In this document: piece by piece, positions 18,060-27,084 of the stretch
Layout: each line of letters opens with the position of its first letter
Numbering within the stretch: the stretch's first letter is position 1
NCBI GenBank assembly: GCA_011392765.1
Contig: WYCW01000003.1
Span: 106,465-170,464 of the forward strand
Reading direction: 5' to 3'
Source of the DNA: Candidatus Thiosymbion ectosymbiont of Catanema sp. Cochon2018
GTDB taxonomy: Bacteria > Pseudomonadota > Gammaproteobacteria > Chromatiales > Chromatiaceae
DNA: 64,000 bases
The notes under the pieces: generated by a model
Told to the model about the DNA's origin: nothing
Databases searched by the model: none
Seen by the model: only the letters and a program-made list of their open reading frames with translations
Made by a program: the position numbers and the translations under genes

Positions 18060-19429
18060 ACTTCGAGGGCCTCCACCGCCGCCGCGAATGCCCGACCTCG
18101 ATGCGTATAGTCCTGGAACATATCGAAGCTGGCACAGGCCGGGGAGAGCAGCACACAATCGCCGGACAGGGCCGCCACGGACGCCCGGCGCACCGCTTCC
18201 GGCATGTCCTTGGCGTGCAGTATCGGTACCCGCCCTGCCAGTACGCGCTCGATGAGGGGGGCGTCGCGTCCGATCAGGATCACCGCCCGCGTCTTTTCTT
18301 CCACGGCCGGCGCCAGTGGGGCGAAGTCGGCGCCCTTGCCGTCGCCCCCGGCAATCAGGACCGCCCGCCGCGAACTCATGGGATCGACCAGGCCCTCCAG
18401 GGCGGCGATGGTCGCCCCCGGATTGGTCCCCTTGGAATCGTCGTACCAGTAGACCCCCCTCTTGGAGGACACCAGCTGGGTGCGGTGAGGCAGTCCGCGA
18501 AAGGTACGCACCGCCTCTAGCATGGCCGCCTCCGGCAGTCCGCAGGCCTGACCCAGGGCCAGGGCGGCCAAGGCGTTAGCCAGGTTGTGGCGGCCTTTTA
18601 TGGCAACCTCATTGACCGGCAGTAGGCGGTTGTTTCCGTAGCTGATCCAGGGAGTGCCGCCGTACTCGATCACTCCGAAATCTGATGGCCCCGAAGGTGC
18701 CCCGAGTGTAAATCCGATGTCCCGTGCCGCTATGCCCGCCATGGCCCGCACCTGGGGATCGTCCAGATTCAGGACCCCCGTGCGGGCGCCGGACAGGCCC
18801 CGTTGCTTGGCGGCGGCGTAATCGGCGAGGCCGTCGTACCGGTCCATATGGTCCTCTGCAATATTGAGCACCGTCGCCGCCTGGGGTTTCAAGGACCAGG
18901 TCGATTCGAGCTGGAAGCTGGAAAGCTCCAGCACATAGAGCTCCACCCCATCGTCGAGCAGATCCAGGGCCGGGCGTCCCAGATTGCCGCCTACCGCCGC
19001 CCGGACGCCGGCCAGTCGCGCCATCTCCCCCACCAGCGTAGTGACCGTGCTCTTGCCGTTGGAACCGGTAATGGCGGCCACCGGAGCCTCGGCGGCCCGA
19101 GCGAAGAGCTCGATATCTCCCAGCACCGGCACCCCTTTTTCCACTGCTGCGGCAACCGCAGGCTCCCGCAGGGATACGCCGGGACTGATAATCAGTTGCT
19201 CGGCGGCCTGGATGACATCCGGATCGAAGTTGCCCAAAAACAGGGGCAGATCCGGCAATTCCCGCCGCGCCTCTGCCAGTCCGGAAGGTTCCCGGCGTGA
19301 ATCCATGACCGCCACCGAGACCCCCTGGCTTCCCAGATAACGGGCGCAGGACAGACCGGTCTTGCCGAGGCCCAAAATGAGGGTCTTGGGAAAATGTCGG
19401 GGGTCTGTCATTCGAGTCATTCCGAGCAT
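18056..19429 (-). CDS. murD: UDP-N-acetylmuramoyl-L-alanine-D-glutamate ligase
   Basis: Adds D-Glu to the nucleotide precursor. 457 residues from the first ATG; Mets at positions 4 and 7 are alternative starts. Marks are TLILGLGKTGLSCARYL, the ATP loop GSNGKSTVTTLVGE and the C-terminal ligase segment VYWYDDSKGTNPGAT. It is translationally coupled to ftsW. Upstream it is cut off from mraY by a 5.2-kb accessory insertion, so its promoter must lie within that insertion or transcription must cross it. Confidence 0.98.
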   Translation of the reverse strand: MLGMTRMTDPRHFPKTLILGLGKTGLSCARYLGSQGVSVAVMDSRREPSGLAEARRELPDLPLFLGNFDPDVIQAAEQLIISPGVSLREPAVAAAVEKGVPVLGDIELFARAAEAPVAAITGSNGKSTVTTLVGEMARLAGVRAAVGGNLGRPALDLLDDGVELYVLELSSFQLESTWSLKPQAATVLNIAEDHMDRYDGLADYAAAKQRGLSGARTGVLNLDDPQVRAMAGIAARDIGFTLGAPSGPSDFGVIEYGGTPWISYGNNRLLPVNEVAIKGRHNLANALAALALGQACGLPEAAMLEAVRTFRGLPHRTQLVSSKRGVYWYDDSKGTNPGATIAALEGLVDPMSSRRAVLIAGGDGKGADFAPLAPAVEEKTRAVILIGRDAPLIERVLAGRVPILHAKDMPEAVRRASVAALSGDCVLLSPACASFDMFQDYTHRGRAFAAAVEALEV

Positions 19430-19494
19430 TGCTGTAAGGGTTTCTAATGAAGCCGTGGTATTAAGCCATAGTATCTGGCGGCATTTAATAGTAC

Positions 19495-19775
19495 AGGATT
19501 AACAGGATTTTCAGGATATTGCTTCAGAGAAGGAAGTCTCTTAGTACTCTTTCGTGGCTTTGTGCCTTTGTGTGCGGTTCGTCTTTCTCACACTAAGCCA
19601 CAAAGACACGAAGAATAACGCATCGATCCAACACCGCCGCCGGGTAGCCCGTAGCCCGTAGGCTGGGTTGCGGCCAGGGATGGCTAAAACCCAGCAGCCA
19701 AGACTAAGCGCAACAGCCCGACAATGCTGGGTTTCGCCGTCCCTGGCTCGACCCAGCCTACGAACTACGAACTGC
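19495..19775. repeat. Cluster of hairpin repeats between murD and the accessory block
   Basis: Three palindromes in a row: ACAGGATTAACAGGATTTTC; TTCGTGGCTTTGTGCCTTTG facing CACAAAGACACGAAGAA; and GTAGGCTGGGTTGCGGCCAG facing CTGGCTCGACCCAGCCTACG. No gene or promoter could be recognised with confidence. Confidence 0.75.
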
Positions 19776-19807
19776 CGTACCAGTCTTTTGTCCGGTTGAA
19801 ACACTTG

Positions 19808-20696
19808 TTAACCATCCTTAAGTATGAAAACAACAGGAATGATAATCGGGTACATGGCAGTAATGACTATTACGGAAACCCCGCCCATTGACAGAAAAGG
19901 TTTTTTCTCGACATCAAAAAACCGCTTGAATTTTGTTATAAATAGATTGATGGGCTTTCGCGTAGAGAGCAAAATTCCACTTAATATGTGGATCCAAACC
20001 CAAACCGATGTGAAGAATGTCGAATAAAACCAAATACCAAATGATAGACCACCCTTATTAATAGACGAGAATGGTAATGCCGACAAAACCGTAAATGATA
20101 AAGCCCGCAAGAATGTATTCATATCAGAAGTCACATCGAAAACTGCGGGTGCTATTATTAAAAATACTGACAAAGCGATCAGAGCTATTAAGAAAGTGGC
20201 AATAAAATCCAAGACGATCAGCGCCATATGTTTTGGTACGGATGTGCTGTTTCTTAATAGGGATATGATGTAGCGACTTTCAAGGAGCGAAAGATAATCA
20301 GGTATCAAATTCAAAATGACCGAAATTACAAGCAACACAAGAAACCAATAAGGCTGGAACTCTACAAAAACCATGAATTGTTCCGGTCTGAGATATGCCT
20401 AAAAGAGAGTCATCACCAAAACGGCAATCAGTGATGCGATCGCCGATCGATAGAAGCATCTCCATGAAAGGTGGCGCTCTCCAAAAATACTATCGAAGGC
20501 CATCAGAAAATATATCAACCCACCTGGTGAAGTGATTTTCTAAATTTAATTGCAATAACCATTGTGATGCGTTTTCTTTCGCTTCTTGTGATGCAACTCC
20601 TTCAATGCGATCAAAGAGCTTCCAGATACCACCGGTCACGATTACCCAGGAGCCCAATAATGCGACCAAGCTGATAGTATCGTTTTCAATATTCAT
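19808..20696 (-). pseudogene. Multi-span membrane protein broken by a frameshift and an amber codon
   Basis: Three pieces read as one protein. Codons from ATG 20696 (MNIENDTISLVALLGSWV...) run to WVDIFSDGLR stop. The neighbouring frame then gives MAFDSIFGERHLSWRCFYRS and a membrane helix, ending LVMTLF, then TAG, then AYLRPEQFMVFVEF in the same frame, continuing 188 residues with about four more membrane helices. So there is one frameshift near 20,500 and one nonsense codon (probably TGG to TAG, near 20,400). The family is unknown to me beyond the FGERHLSWRCF motif. AT-rich relative to the mur genes, so probably acquired. Confidence 0.7.
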
Positions 20697-20789
20697 GACA
20701 AACGATGATTTTCGTGATAACGCTATTCTATTCCCACGTTTTCAAGGTGCTCATTTCACGTAAATGATCGCGCAGAGACGCAGAGAAAC

Positions 20790-21018
20790 TCATTCTTCTC
20801 CAGCGACGATGATACCCGCTCGAAAGCCTTCGACCGACGAACCTGATCCCCTTGTACGTGATTGCTACAGGGACCTGGCGGTCTACCGTCAATCCACGCG
20901 CCTCGAGCTCGCGGGCAAGCGTTACCTCGTGGACTGTTTCCAGCAGTCCCGGTCCAAGCTCCCGGTGAACCGCTATCGCCGCGCCCACCACGATCGTCCC
21001 GATAGCGTTCTCCGTCAT
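20790..21018 (-). pseudogene. GxxExxY-family protein, frameshifted and 3'-truncated
   Basis: N-terminus MTENAIGTIVVGAAIAVHREL, GPGLLETVHEV and VAITYKGIRF is typical of the about 125-residue GxxExxY family. The homologous continuation moves to the next frame near 20,845 (EGFRAGIIVAGEE) and stops at 20,790, so about half of the domain is missing. The gene is bracketed by CAGAGACGCAGAGAAAC (from 20,773) and CTCTGCGTCTCTGCG-like sequence (21,023-21,046), an inverted repeat often seen around this family. Confidence 0.7.
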
Positions 21019-21179
21019 CCTCTGCGCCTCTGCGTCTCTGCGCGAGACCTGTTCTACTCCGATCCCGAGAAGGGGAGGTATCAGGACTTGCGCTCGGTTG
21101 CACTAAATTCCGGCAATCCCCGCCGGAATGATGAGGCAGCAAATCCGATTCGTGTCTATTCGTGTTCATTCGTGGTTCC

Positions 21180-21330
21180 AATCGATGCGGTTCGCTGCCT
21201 GCCCCGTCCCTGGGGCGGTAGGCAGGCGCTCACCACATCCTACGATTATCGACAAGATTACGGCCCACGTAGGATGCGGTGAGTAACATGAACCGCATCG
21301 AGATGAACCGGTGGACCTGATGCTACCGCC
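21180..21330. repeat. Inverted repeat of the GTAGGATGCGGTGAG type
   Basis: ATCGATGCGGTTCGCTGCC, then CTCACCACATCCTACG on one side and CGTAGGATGCGGTGAG with AACCGCATCGAT on the other. It overlaps the 3' end of the neighbouring immunity-like gene and so encodes its last residues. A second copy lies at 61,655-61,725. Confidence 0.65.
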
Positions 21331-21716
21331 GGTGTTTCAGGTTTCCCCAGGTTCTTTATGCTCGTTCTCACGCTCCGGCGCGAGAGACGATAAACCAGAT
21401 TTTCCGCCCGCTCAGGTGTCAATCTTTGAGCAAGATCGGGATTAGCCAACTCGTAAATCAACTTTTCAATATCATCTTTACCTTCCTGAGATATACCAAT
21501 ATCATCCCGGCATTCAATTGCATCAGCCCAGGCTTCGACAACGGATTCATCGAATTCACCGGACAAATAACGTTCAAGAATTTGTCCGATATGGTGAATT
21601 TCAATAACGACCAATTCGTCACTGTCCCAATCAAATTCCGATAAGGCCGTTGTGATTTCCCCGATCGGTTTATCGAGATTTAAAAGGGACTTTAACACTG
21701 CAGTGCGATTATTCAT
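21258..21716 (-). CDS. Putative immunity protein (cassette 0)
   Basis: 152-residue acidic protein, MNNRTAVLKSLLNLDKPIGE..., with FDWDSDELVVIEIHH, LERYLSGEFDESVVEAWADAIE and RDDIGISQEGKDDIEKLIY. This all-helical type is familiar from small immunity genes in toxin loci. It shares the tail LAQRLTPERAENLV with the immunity protein of cassette 3, although the bodies differ. The start overlaps the stop of a 33-residue toxin remnant. The last 35 or so residues are read through a dispersed repeat. Confidence 0.6.
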   Translation of the reverse strand: MNNRTAVLKSLLNLDKPIGEITTALSEFDWDSDELVVIEIHHIGQILERYLSGEFDESVVEAWADAIECRDDIGISQEGKDDIEKLIYELANPDLAQRLTPERAENLVYRLSRRSVRTSIKNLGKPETPAVASGPPVHLDAVHVTHRILRGP

Positions 21717-21810
21717 TTGATTGCCCTGAGATAAATGTTTGACCTGTTATCTTGTCCTTGACATGAACGATCTCACCTCCAGCCCCAAAAGTTGTTTTAG
21801 TGATAGGCAT
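21709..21810 (-). pseudogene. C-terminal remnant of a toxin (cassette 0)
   Basis: Short frame MPITKTTFGAGGEIVHVK then DKITGQTFISGQSNE and stop, overlapping the start of the following immunity-like gene by eight bases, the spacing used by the intact pairs upstream. Upstream of it lies the repeat also found ahead of immunity gene 2, so the toxin body is lost. It could be a tiny intact gene, but remnant is more likely. Confidence 0.4.
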
Positions 21811-21832
21811 TGGCCCTGGTCTACCTGACCGC

Positions 21833-22264
21833 TTATTGACGCTGGTGCGTCAAGATCCCTCTTCCGTCGGGACAAGCATGCTCCCACGCCGGAGCATGGG
21901 AGCCAGTAGAACCATTGAGACCCAACCAGTGTTCGAGCAATGGTACGCACCGGCGGGCGAATTCTTGGGCAATTTTGAACTGTTTGAATCCCTCCTTCGA
22001 ATATACAGCGTCTTCGGTATCTTCGATGCCGTCGATTGCCTCGCCGACCTGGGCGATATAGCGATCGATCTCAGGCGAAAAGAAGAACTCCCCCGCGGAC
22101 AGTTCCTCCTGGAGAGTATCGAAACCCGAATCATCGAAGATCTGACACGCCAATTCACCGAAACCAACCCGCGACAAAATATCGTCTCGGGCGAGGTCTC
22201 TGAATCCCCTTAGGATGACCTCGCCTGTTATAATCCTTGCCCGCTTCGTTAGTAGCTTATTCAT
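21833..22264 (-). CDS. Putative immunity protein of cassette 1
   Basis: 144 residues; starts inside the stop codon of toxin 1 (ATGA), the classical coupling of toxin and immunity. It is paralogous to immunity protein 2 (shared LACQIF.DS, DTLQE, FFSPEID.YIAQV, ARRCVPLLE.WLGLNGSTGS). The C-terminal GSTGSHAPAWEHA is encoded by a CATGCTCCGGCGTGGGA-type hairpin repeat that has become part of the reading frame in both paralogs. No known domain is recognised. Confidence 0.6.
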   Translation of the reverse strand: MNKLLTKRARIITGEVILRGFRDLARDDILSRVGFGELACQIFDDSGFDTLQEELSAGEFFFSPEIDRYIAQVGEAIDGIEDTEDAVYSKEGFKQFKIAQEFARRCVPLLEHWLGLNGSTGSHAPAWEHACPDGRGILTHQRQ

Positions 22265-22566
22265 GGTATGTATTCAAAGTCGCTTAGTGGAATATGGGCA
22301 TCGTTCGAGTGTTTCGTTGGCAGCTCTCTTCCTAGCCGATCCAATGGTTTTCCGTCGCGTGTCCACCGAACGTATGGTTTCCGAGAATTCGGGTATGGGC
22401 TATTCGGATCTCCAGGCATCGATCGTACCGAGTTATGGGGATTCTTCGGATCGACCCATTTTGTACCACCATCTTTATTACTCTCCTTCGGTACCCAGTC
22501 TTTCGGCACACCCTTTGGTCGCGGACTCGGCGACCAGGCTTTTTTCGGTGGTTTACAGTTTTGCAT
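22261..22566 (-). CDS. Orphan polymorphic-toxin domain (cassette 1)
   Basis: 101-residue protein without signal peptide. A short Pro/Lys-rich leader (MQNCKPPKKAWSPSPRPKGV) shared with cassettes 2 and 3 is joined to a compact domain. That domain contains GGTKWVDPKNPHNSVR, MPGDPNSPYPNSRKPYVRW and a tail AHIPLSDFEY, which resembles C-terminal toxin tips of Rhs/CDI-type proteins (a nuclease type is plausible; exact family not verified). Followed by an overlapping immunity gene. About 80% identical by eye to toxin 2. Confidence 0.65.
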   Translation of the reverse strand: MQNCKPPKKAWSPSPRPKGVPKDWVPKESNKDGGTKWVDPKNPHNSVRSMPGDPNSPYPNSRKPYVRWTRDGKPLDRLGRELPTKHSNDAHIPLSDFEYIP

Positions 22567-22709
22567 GTACCCTTTTCCTTAAGGTCAATGCCATTAAGTC
22601 AAGTCGCCCGGCTCGTTCCCACGCTCCGGCATGGGAATGTCATTCTGTCCGCTCCAGTGGACTATGCCCCGCCGTACCAATAGGCATTGGCCCTAGTCCA
22701 CCTGACCGC
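22567..22709. repeat. Cassette-separating repeat (TCAATGCCATTAAG end plus hairpin)
   Basis: Directly ahead of toxin 1 lies AAGGTCAATGCCATTAAG, the same inverted-repeat end seen in elements at 39,576 and 48,391. It is followed by the GCTCGTTCCCACGCTCCGGC hairpin. Equivalent units precede toxin 2 (23,423-23,510) and toxin 3 (24,361-24,440). Confidence 0.7.
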
Positions 22710-23120
22710 TTATCGACACTGGAGCGTCGGGACCTGCTCCCATGCCGGAGCATGGGAGCCAGTAGAACCATTGAGACCCAACCAGCGTTCGAGCAATGGT
22801 ACGCACCGGCGGGCGTATTCCTGGGCAATTCCGAATTGTCTGATCCCCTCTCTCGAACGCAGGGCTTTCTCGACATCTTCATCGATACCATCGATTGCCT
22901 CACTGACCTGAGCGATATAGCCATCTATCTCGGGCGAAAAGAAGAGTTCTCCTGGGGACAGCTTCTCCTGGAGCGTGTCGATAGCCGAATCATTGAAGAT
23001 CTGACATGCCAATTCATTGAAATCGACGCGTGACAGAACATCGTCTCGGGCGAGTTCTCTGAATCCCCTTAAGAGGATCTCACCTGTTATGAGCTTTGCC
23101 TGCTTAGTCACCTTGTTCAT
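22710..23120 (-). CDS. Putative immunity protein of cassette 2
   Basis: 136 residues, MNKVTKQAKLITGEILLRG..., a paralog of immunity 1 with a start overlapping the toxin 2 stop in ATGA. Acidic and predicted helical. It ends GSTGSHAPAWEQVPTLQCR, where the last 20 or so residues come from the palindromic repeat separating the cassettes, so the native end is probably near WLGLN. Confidence 0.6.
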   Translation of the reverse strand: MNKVTKQAKLITGEILLRGFRELARDDVLSRVDFNELACQIFNDSAIDTLQEKLSPGELFFSPEIDGYIAQVSEAIDGIDEDVEKALRSREGIRQFGIAQEYARRCVPLLERWLGLNGSTGSHAPAWEQVPTLQCR

Positions 23121-23422
23121 GGTATATACTCAAAGTCGCTTAGTGGAATATGGGCTTCGTTCGAGTGATCTGCTGGCAGCTCTCTTCCAGATCGATCCAA
23201 TGGCCTGCCGTTTCGGTTCCACCGAATATATGGTTTCCGGGAATTCGGGTATGGGCTATTCGGTTTTCCAGGCATCGATCGTACCCAGTTATGGTCATTC
23301 TTCGGATCGACCCATTTCGTACCACCATCTTTTTTACTCGGCTTTGGTATCCAGTCTTTCGGCACGCCCTTTGGCCGCGGACCCGATGACCAGGCCTTTT
23401 TCGATGGTTTACAGTTTTGCAT
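23117..23422 (-). CDS. Orphan polymorphic-toxin domain (cassette 2)
   Basis: 101 residues, same architecture as toxin 1: leader MQNCKPSKKAWSSGPRPKGV then GGTKWVDPKNDHNWVR, MPGKPNSPYPNSRKPY and AHIPLSDFEYIP. Both the coding sequence and its immunity gene are diverged duplicates of cassette 1, so the cassettes duplicated as a unit of about 0.86 kb and then drifted. Confidence 0.65.
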   Translation of the reverse strand: MQNCKPSKKAWSSGPRPKGVPKDWIPKPSKKDGGTKWVDPKNDHNWVRSMPGKPNSPYPNSRKPYIRWNRNGRPLDRSGRELPADHSNEAHIPLSDFEYIP

Positions 23423-23554
23423 GTACCCTTTTCCTTAAGGTCAATGCCATTAAGTCAAGTCGTCCGGCTCGTTCCCACGTGGCGCGTGGGAACGAGAGAA
23501 CAGGATTTTCAGGGTTAACAGGATTTTTTTAAATTGTTCAATGAGACCACCGTA
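23423..23554. repeat. Cassette-separating repeat
   Basis: AAGGTCAATGCCATTAAG followed by GTTCCCACGTGGCGCGTGGG (a near-perfect hairpin), then ACAGGATTTTCAGGGTTAAC. It lies between toxin 2 and immunity 3; no coding frame is supported. Confidence 0.65.
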
Positions 23555-23989
23555 TTATCCCAATCCCCGAACCAGATTTTCTGCTCGCTCGGGTGTCAAC
23601 CTTTGAACGAGATCAGGTTGCGGATCTACGGATTCAAATGCTTTAAGGATTAATTCGGAAAATTCCTGTGGAGCATCTATATATAATGCAGTGCTATCAT
23701 GTAAACCAAATCGTACCCGTAATCCCTCTGAAAGTATTTCAGCATCCAAGTCATAAAACCACTCTTCCTCACCCAAACTGACTTCTTGAAGCAGCCTGAC
23801 ATCAATCGGTATCCGTTCGTGTCGATCAAGGAGTCGATTCCATTCATTGATCCTGAGACCATATCCCTGAGAACGGAGTATCCACAACTGACATATGGTT
23901 GAACCGAGTTGTTGCATTATCAACTCGATTAACACCTGCAGTGGAAACCCTTGCGGTGTATTTTCTTCATCTCGGATCCAGTATTTCAC
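23555..23989 (-). CDS. Putative immunity protein of cassette 3
   Basis: 144 residues, MKYWIRDEENTPQGFPLQVL..., unrelated in its body to immunity 1 and 2. It ends QRLTPERAENLVRGLG, almost the same tail as immunity 0. The start overlaps the toxin 3 stop in ATGA. Acidic, no membrane segment. The shared tail suggests recombination between immunity genes or a common interaction module. Confidence 0.6.
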   Translation of the reverse strand: MKYWIRDEENTPQGFPLQVLIELIMQQLGSTICQLWILRSQGYGLRINEWNRLLDRHERIPIDVRLLQEVSLGEEEWFYDLDAEILSEGLRVRFGLHDSTALYIDAPQEFSELILKAFESVDPQPDLVQRLTPERAENLVRGLG

Positions 23990-24360
23990 AATGGTTTACC
24001 TCCACCCTTTTCCCTCGTGTAACCCCCTTTAGGGGCTAACTCAGGATTGTTAGGAGTTAATTTATGTTGATGTGGCACATACGGATGGGCATCAGGATAT
24101 CCATGATCGGTGAAATCGATATCTCGTTGAGGTTGTAGGTTGCCGTTCGAACCATAAGTCCATTCTCTAGCCTGTGGCTCCGAACCGTACTTAGGTTTTG
24201 AACGCCCAAGTTGCGTATGAGGAAAGTTAGAATCGGGTATAGGCACACCGTATTCATCAGTAGGCAATTCTCTATCTGGAAAGTATGATCCTTCTTTTGG
24301 CACACCCTTTGGTCGCAGCCCCGGCGACCAGCCTTTTTTCGGTGGTTTACAGTTCTGCAT
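23986..24360 (-). CDS. Orphan polymorphic toxin, type-24-like C-terminus (cassette 3)
   Basis: 124 residues. The leader MQNCKPPKKGWSPGLRPKGV matches toxins 1 and 2, but the rest is different. The tail DIDFTDHGYPDAHPYVPHQH and GGYTREKGGGKPL resembles the His-rich end of polymorphic toxin type 24 (a predicted RNase), recognised from memory. A constant leader with a swapped toxin end is the pattern expected of exchangeable toxin tips. Confidence 0.65.
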   Translation of the reverse strand: MQNCKPPKKGWSPGLRPKGVPKEGSYFPDRELPTDEYGVPIPDSNFPHTQLGRSKPKYGSEPQAREWTYGSNGNLQPQRDIDFTDHGYPDAHPYVPHQHKLTPNNPELAPKGGYTREKGGGKPL

Positions 24361-24634
24361 GCACCCTTTTCCTTAAGGTCAATGCCATTAAGTCAAGTCG
24401 TCCGGCTCGCTCCCACGCTCCGGCGTGGAAACGTCATTCTGTCCGCTCCAGCGGACTATGCCCTGCAATTTCTCGTTCCGACGCGGCGCGTGGGAACGAG
24501 AGATAACGAGCTACAACGGGTGTTTCAACTTCCCCCAGGCTCGCCATCCCCGGCTCCTGGATTCCGGCGTCCTGGCCGGAATGACGGGGCAAAAAATCCG
24601 ATCCGTGTCTATTCGTGTTCATTCGTGGTTCCCG
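24361..24634. repeat. Repeat cluster between toxin array and mraY
   Basis: Holds AAGGTCAATGCCATTAAG, a GCTCCCACGCTCCGGCGTGG hairpin, a second GTTCCGACGCGGCGCGTGGG hairpin, an ATTCCGGCGTCCTGGCCGGA hairpin, and half of the CGTGTCTATTCGTGTTCATT palindrome that abuts the mraY stop. No gene is seen. Confidence 0.7.
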
Positions 24635-25717
24635 CTACCGGATCTTCAGACTCGCCAGCCCGATCAGCACCAGAATCACGGTCAGGATCCAGAACCGCAC
24701 GATCACCCTCGACTCCGGCCAGCCCTTGAGCTCGAAATGATGGTGCAGGGGCGCCATGCGAAAGATCCGTTTACCAGTCATCTTGAAGGAGGCCACCTGC
24801 AGCACCACCGACAGGGTCTCCATGACGAAGACGCCGCCCATAATCAGCAACACCACCTCCTGGCGGGCGATCACCGCGACCGTGCCCAGGGCCGCGCCCA
24901 GGGCCAGGGCGCCCACGTCACCCATGAAGACCTGCGCCGGATAGGTGTTGAACCAGAGGAAGCCGAGTCCGGCGCCTACCAAGGCACCGCAGAAGACCAC
25001 CACCTCGCCGATGCCCGGTACGTTCGGGATCTTGAGATAGGTTGCGAAGTCCGCATGGCCGGAGGCGTAGACAAACACGCCTAAGGCACCGCAGACCAAT
25101 ACCGTGGGCAACACCGCGAGCCCGTCCAGCCCGTCCGTGAGATTCACGGCGTTGCTGGAGCCGACGATGACCAGATAGGCCAGGACTATGAACCAAGGCC
25201 CGAGTTGGAAGGAGACATCCTTCAGGTAGGGCACCAGCAGGGCCGTTTCGGCGGGGGTCGAGGCGACGGCATAGAGGTATCCGGCAGCGGCCAGGCCCAC
25301 CAGGGATTGCCCGAGAAATTTATAGCGGGAGGCCAGACCCCTGGAGTCCTTGAGCACCAGCTTCCGGTAGTCGTCCACCAGCCCGATGGCCCCGCAGGCG
25401 AGGGTGACCAGCAGTACGAGCCAGACATAGCCGTTGGCCAGATCTACCCACAGCAGGGTGGCAATCCCGATGGCTACCAGGATCAGGGCCCCGCCCATAG
25501 TGGGGGTGCCGGTCTTGGACAGATGGCTCTGAGGTCCGTCGTTTCGTATGGTCTGACCGATCTTGTAGCGGGTCAGACGCCGGATCATGGCCGGTCCGAT
25601 CAACAAAGAGATGGTCAGGGCGGTGAGCACCGCCATGATCCCGCGCAGGGTCAGGTAGCGAAAGACGGAGAAGGCGCTCTCGAACTGTCCGAGCCAATCG
25701 GTCAGGTAGAGGAGCAT
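24635..25717 (-). CDS. mraY: Phospho-MurNAc-pentapeptide translocase
   Basis: Integral membrane enzyme that transfers phospho-MurNAc-pentapeptide to undecaprenyl phosphate (lipid I). The ATG at 25717 gives 360 residues, equal to E. coli, with GGAG eight bases upstream; a TTG two codons earlier overlaps the murF stop. Ten hydrophobic segments are apparent. Catalytic and substrate regions are [38 protein letters not shown] (aspartates) and APLHHHFEL near the C-terminus. Confidence 0.98.
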   Translation of the reverse strand: MLLYLTDWLGQFESAFSVFRYLTLRGIMAVLTALTISLLIGPAMIRRLTRYKIGQTIRNDGPQSHLSKTGTPTMGGALILVAIGIATLLWVDLANGYVWLVLLVTLACGAIGLVDDYRKLVLKDSRGLASRYKFLGQSLVGLAAAGYLYAVASTPAETALLVPYLKDVSFQLGPWFIVLAYLVIVGSSNAVNLTDGLDGLAVLPTVLVCGALGVFVYASGHADFATYLKIPNVPGIGEVVVFCGALVGAGLGFLWFNTYPAQVFMGDVGALALGAALGTVAVIARQEVVLLIMGGVFVMETLSVVLQVASFKMTGKRIFRMAPLHHHFELKGWPESRVIVRFWILTVILVLIGLASLKIR

Positions 25718-25719
25718 CT

Positions 25720-27084
25720 TCAAGTCTCCCCGGCACAGCAGAGGGCGTCCGCCACCCGCTCCATGGCGGCCCGCCGAGATCCCTTTATGAGCACCAGGTC
25801 ATGCGATCCTACGCGCTCGCGCAGCTCGGAGATCAGGGACGCCTGATCGGGAAAGTGTTTCCCGCCCGCACCGAAGGCCTCCGCCGCTGCTGCACTGAGG
25901 GCTCCCACCGTGTAGAGAACCTCGACGCCGGCCGCTCGGGCGGTCTCCCCCAGGCCACGGTGTAGTTCCTCAGCGTCCGCCCCCAGCTCCTCCAGGTCGC
26001 CGAGCACCAGCCAGTGGCGGCCGGGCAACCCTACCAGCACCTCGATGGCCGCCCGGACCGAGTCCGGATTGGCGTTGTAGCTGTCGTCGATCAGGCGCAA
26101 CCCGCCGAGGCCCCGTCTGGGATACAACCGCCCCGGCACCGGTTTCAGGCCCGCAAGCCCGGCCCGAATCGCCTCGGGTCCTACCCCCAAGACGGTAGCC
26201 ACGGCCACAGATACCAGGGCATTCCGAATGTTGTGCAGGCCCGCCAGACCCAACTCTAATTCCAGCGTCGAGCCGCCGACCCGGACCGTAAAATCGGTGC
26301 GGAAGCCATTCTCGTCCCAGACGCCGCGGATCCCATCGGTCTCGGCATGTATCTTGGCCCCGGTACCGGGACCACAGGTCAGTATCCGGCGACTGGCGGC
26401 AAGGTCGTTCCACAGGCCGATCCAAGGCGAATCCGAGGGCACGATGAAGGTGCCGTCCGCCGGCAGGCCCCGGGCGATTTCCCCCTTGGCCCGGGCGACC
26501 CCTTCGAGGCTGCCGAAGCCCTCCAGGTGGGCACTCCCCGCATTGGTGATGACGGCGATGTCCGGACGTCCGATCGCAGTGAGAAAGGCGATCTCGCCGG
26601 GGTGGTTGGCCCCCATCTCCAGGACCAGAAAATCCTGGTCGCGCGCAGCGAGCAGGGTCAGGGGCAGGCCGATGTCGTTGTTCAGATTGCCGCTGGTAGC
26701 GTGCACCGAACCGACCTGCCCCAGGACGGCGGCGATCATTTCCTTGCAGGTGGTCTTGCCGTTGCTCCCGGTAACCGCGATCACCTTGCCGGTGATACGC
26801 TCCCGCCAAGCCGCGGCCAGCCTTCCCAGGCCCAAGCGGGTGTCGTCCACCACCAGCTGCGGAATATCCGCTTCCACCCGGTGGTCCACCAGGGCCGCCG
26901 CGGCACCTTTTTGCCATGCCTGGACGACGAACCCATGGGCATCGAAACGCTCTCCGCGCAGGGCCACGAAGAGCTGTCCGGTACAATCCCCACGGCTGTC
27001 GGTGCCGACGGAGTCGAAGCGGACGTCGGCACCTTCGATCCGACCCCCGATGCGAGCGGCGGCTTCGGAAAGCATCCACATCAT
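25720..27084 (-). CDS. murF: UDP-MurNAc-tripeptide-D-Ala-D-Ala ligase
   Basis: Adds D-Ala-D-Ala to the UDP-MurNAc tripeptide. 454 residues with the ATP loop [13 protein letters not shown], the MurF signature [21 protein letters not shown] and [14 protein letters not shown], and [12 protein letters not shown]. The start overlaps the ftsI stop in ATGA. In most gammaproteobacteria murE sits between ftsI and murF; here the two genes overlap directly and murE is absent. Confidence 0.97.
   Translation of the reverse strand: MMWMLSEAAARIGGRIEGADVRFDSVGTDSRGDCTGQLFVALRGERFDAHGFVVQAWQKGAAAALVDHRVEADIPQLVVDDTRLGLGRLAAAWRERITGKVIAVTGSNGKTTCKEMIAAVLGQVGSVHATSGNLNNDIGLPLTLLAARDQDFLVLEMGANHPGEIAFLTAIGRPDIAVITNAGSAHLEGFGSLEGVARAKGEIARGLPADGTFIVPSDSPWIGLWNDLAASRRILTCGPGTGAKIHAETDGIRGVWDENGFRTDFTVRVGGSTLELELGLAGLHNIRNALVSVAVATVLGVGPEAIRAGLAGLKPVPGRLYPRRGLGGLRLIDDSYNANPDSVRAAIEVLVGLPGRHWLVLGDLEELGADAEELHRGLGETARAAGVEVLYTVGALSAAAAEAFGAGGKHFPDQASLISELRERVGSHDLVLIKGSRRAAMERVADALCCAGET

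Noticed and set aside
25720-27084. Considered as murE instead of murF
   Set aside because: [21 protein letters not shown] and the C-terminal signature are those of MurF.
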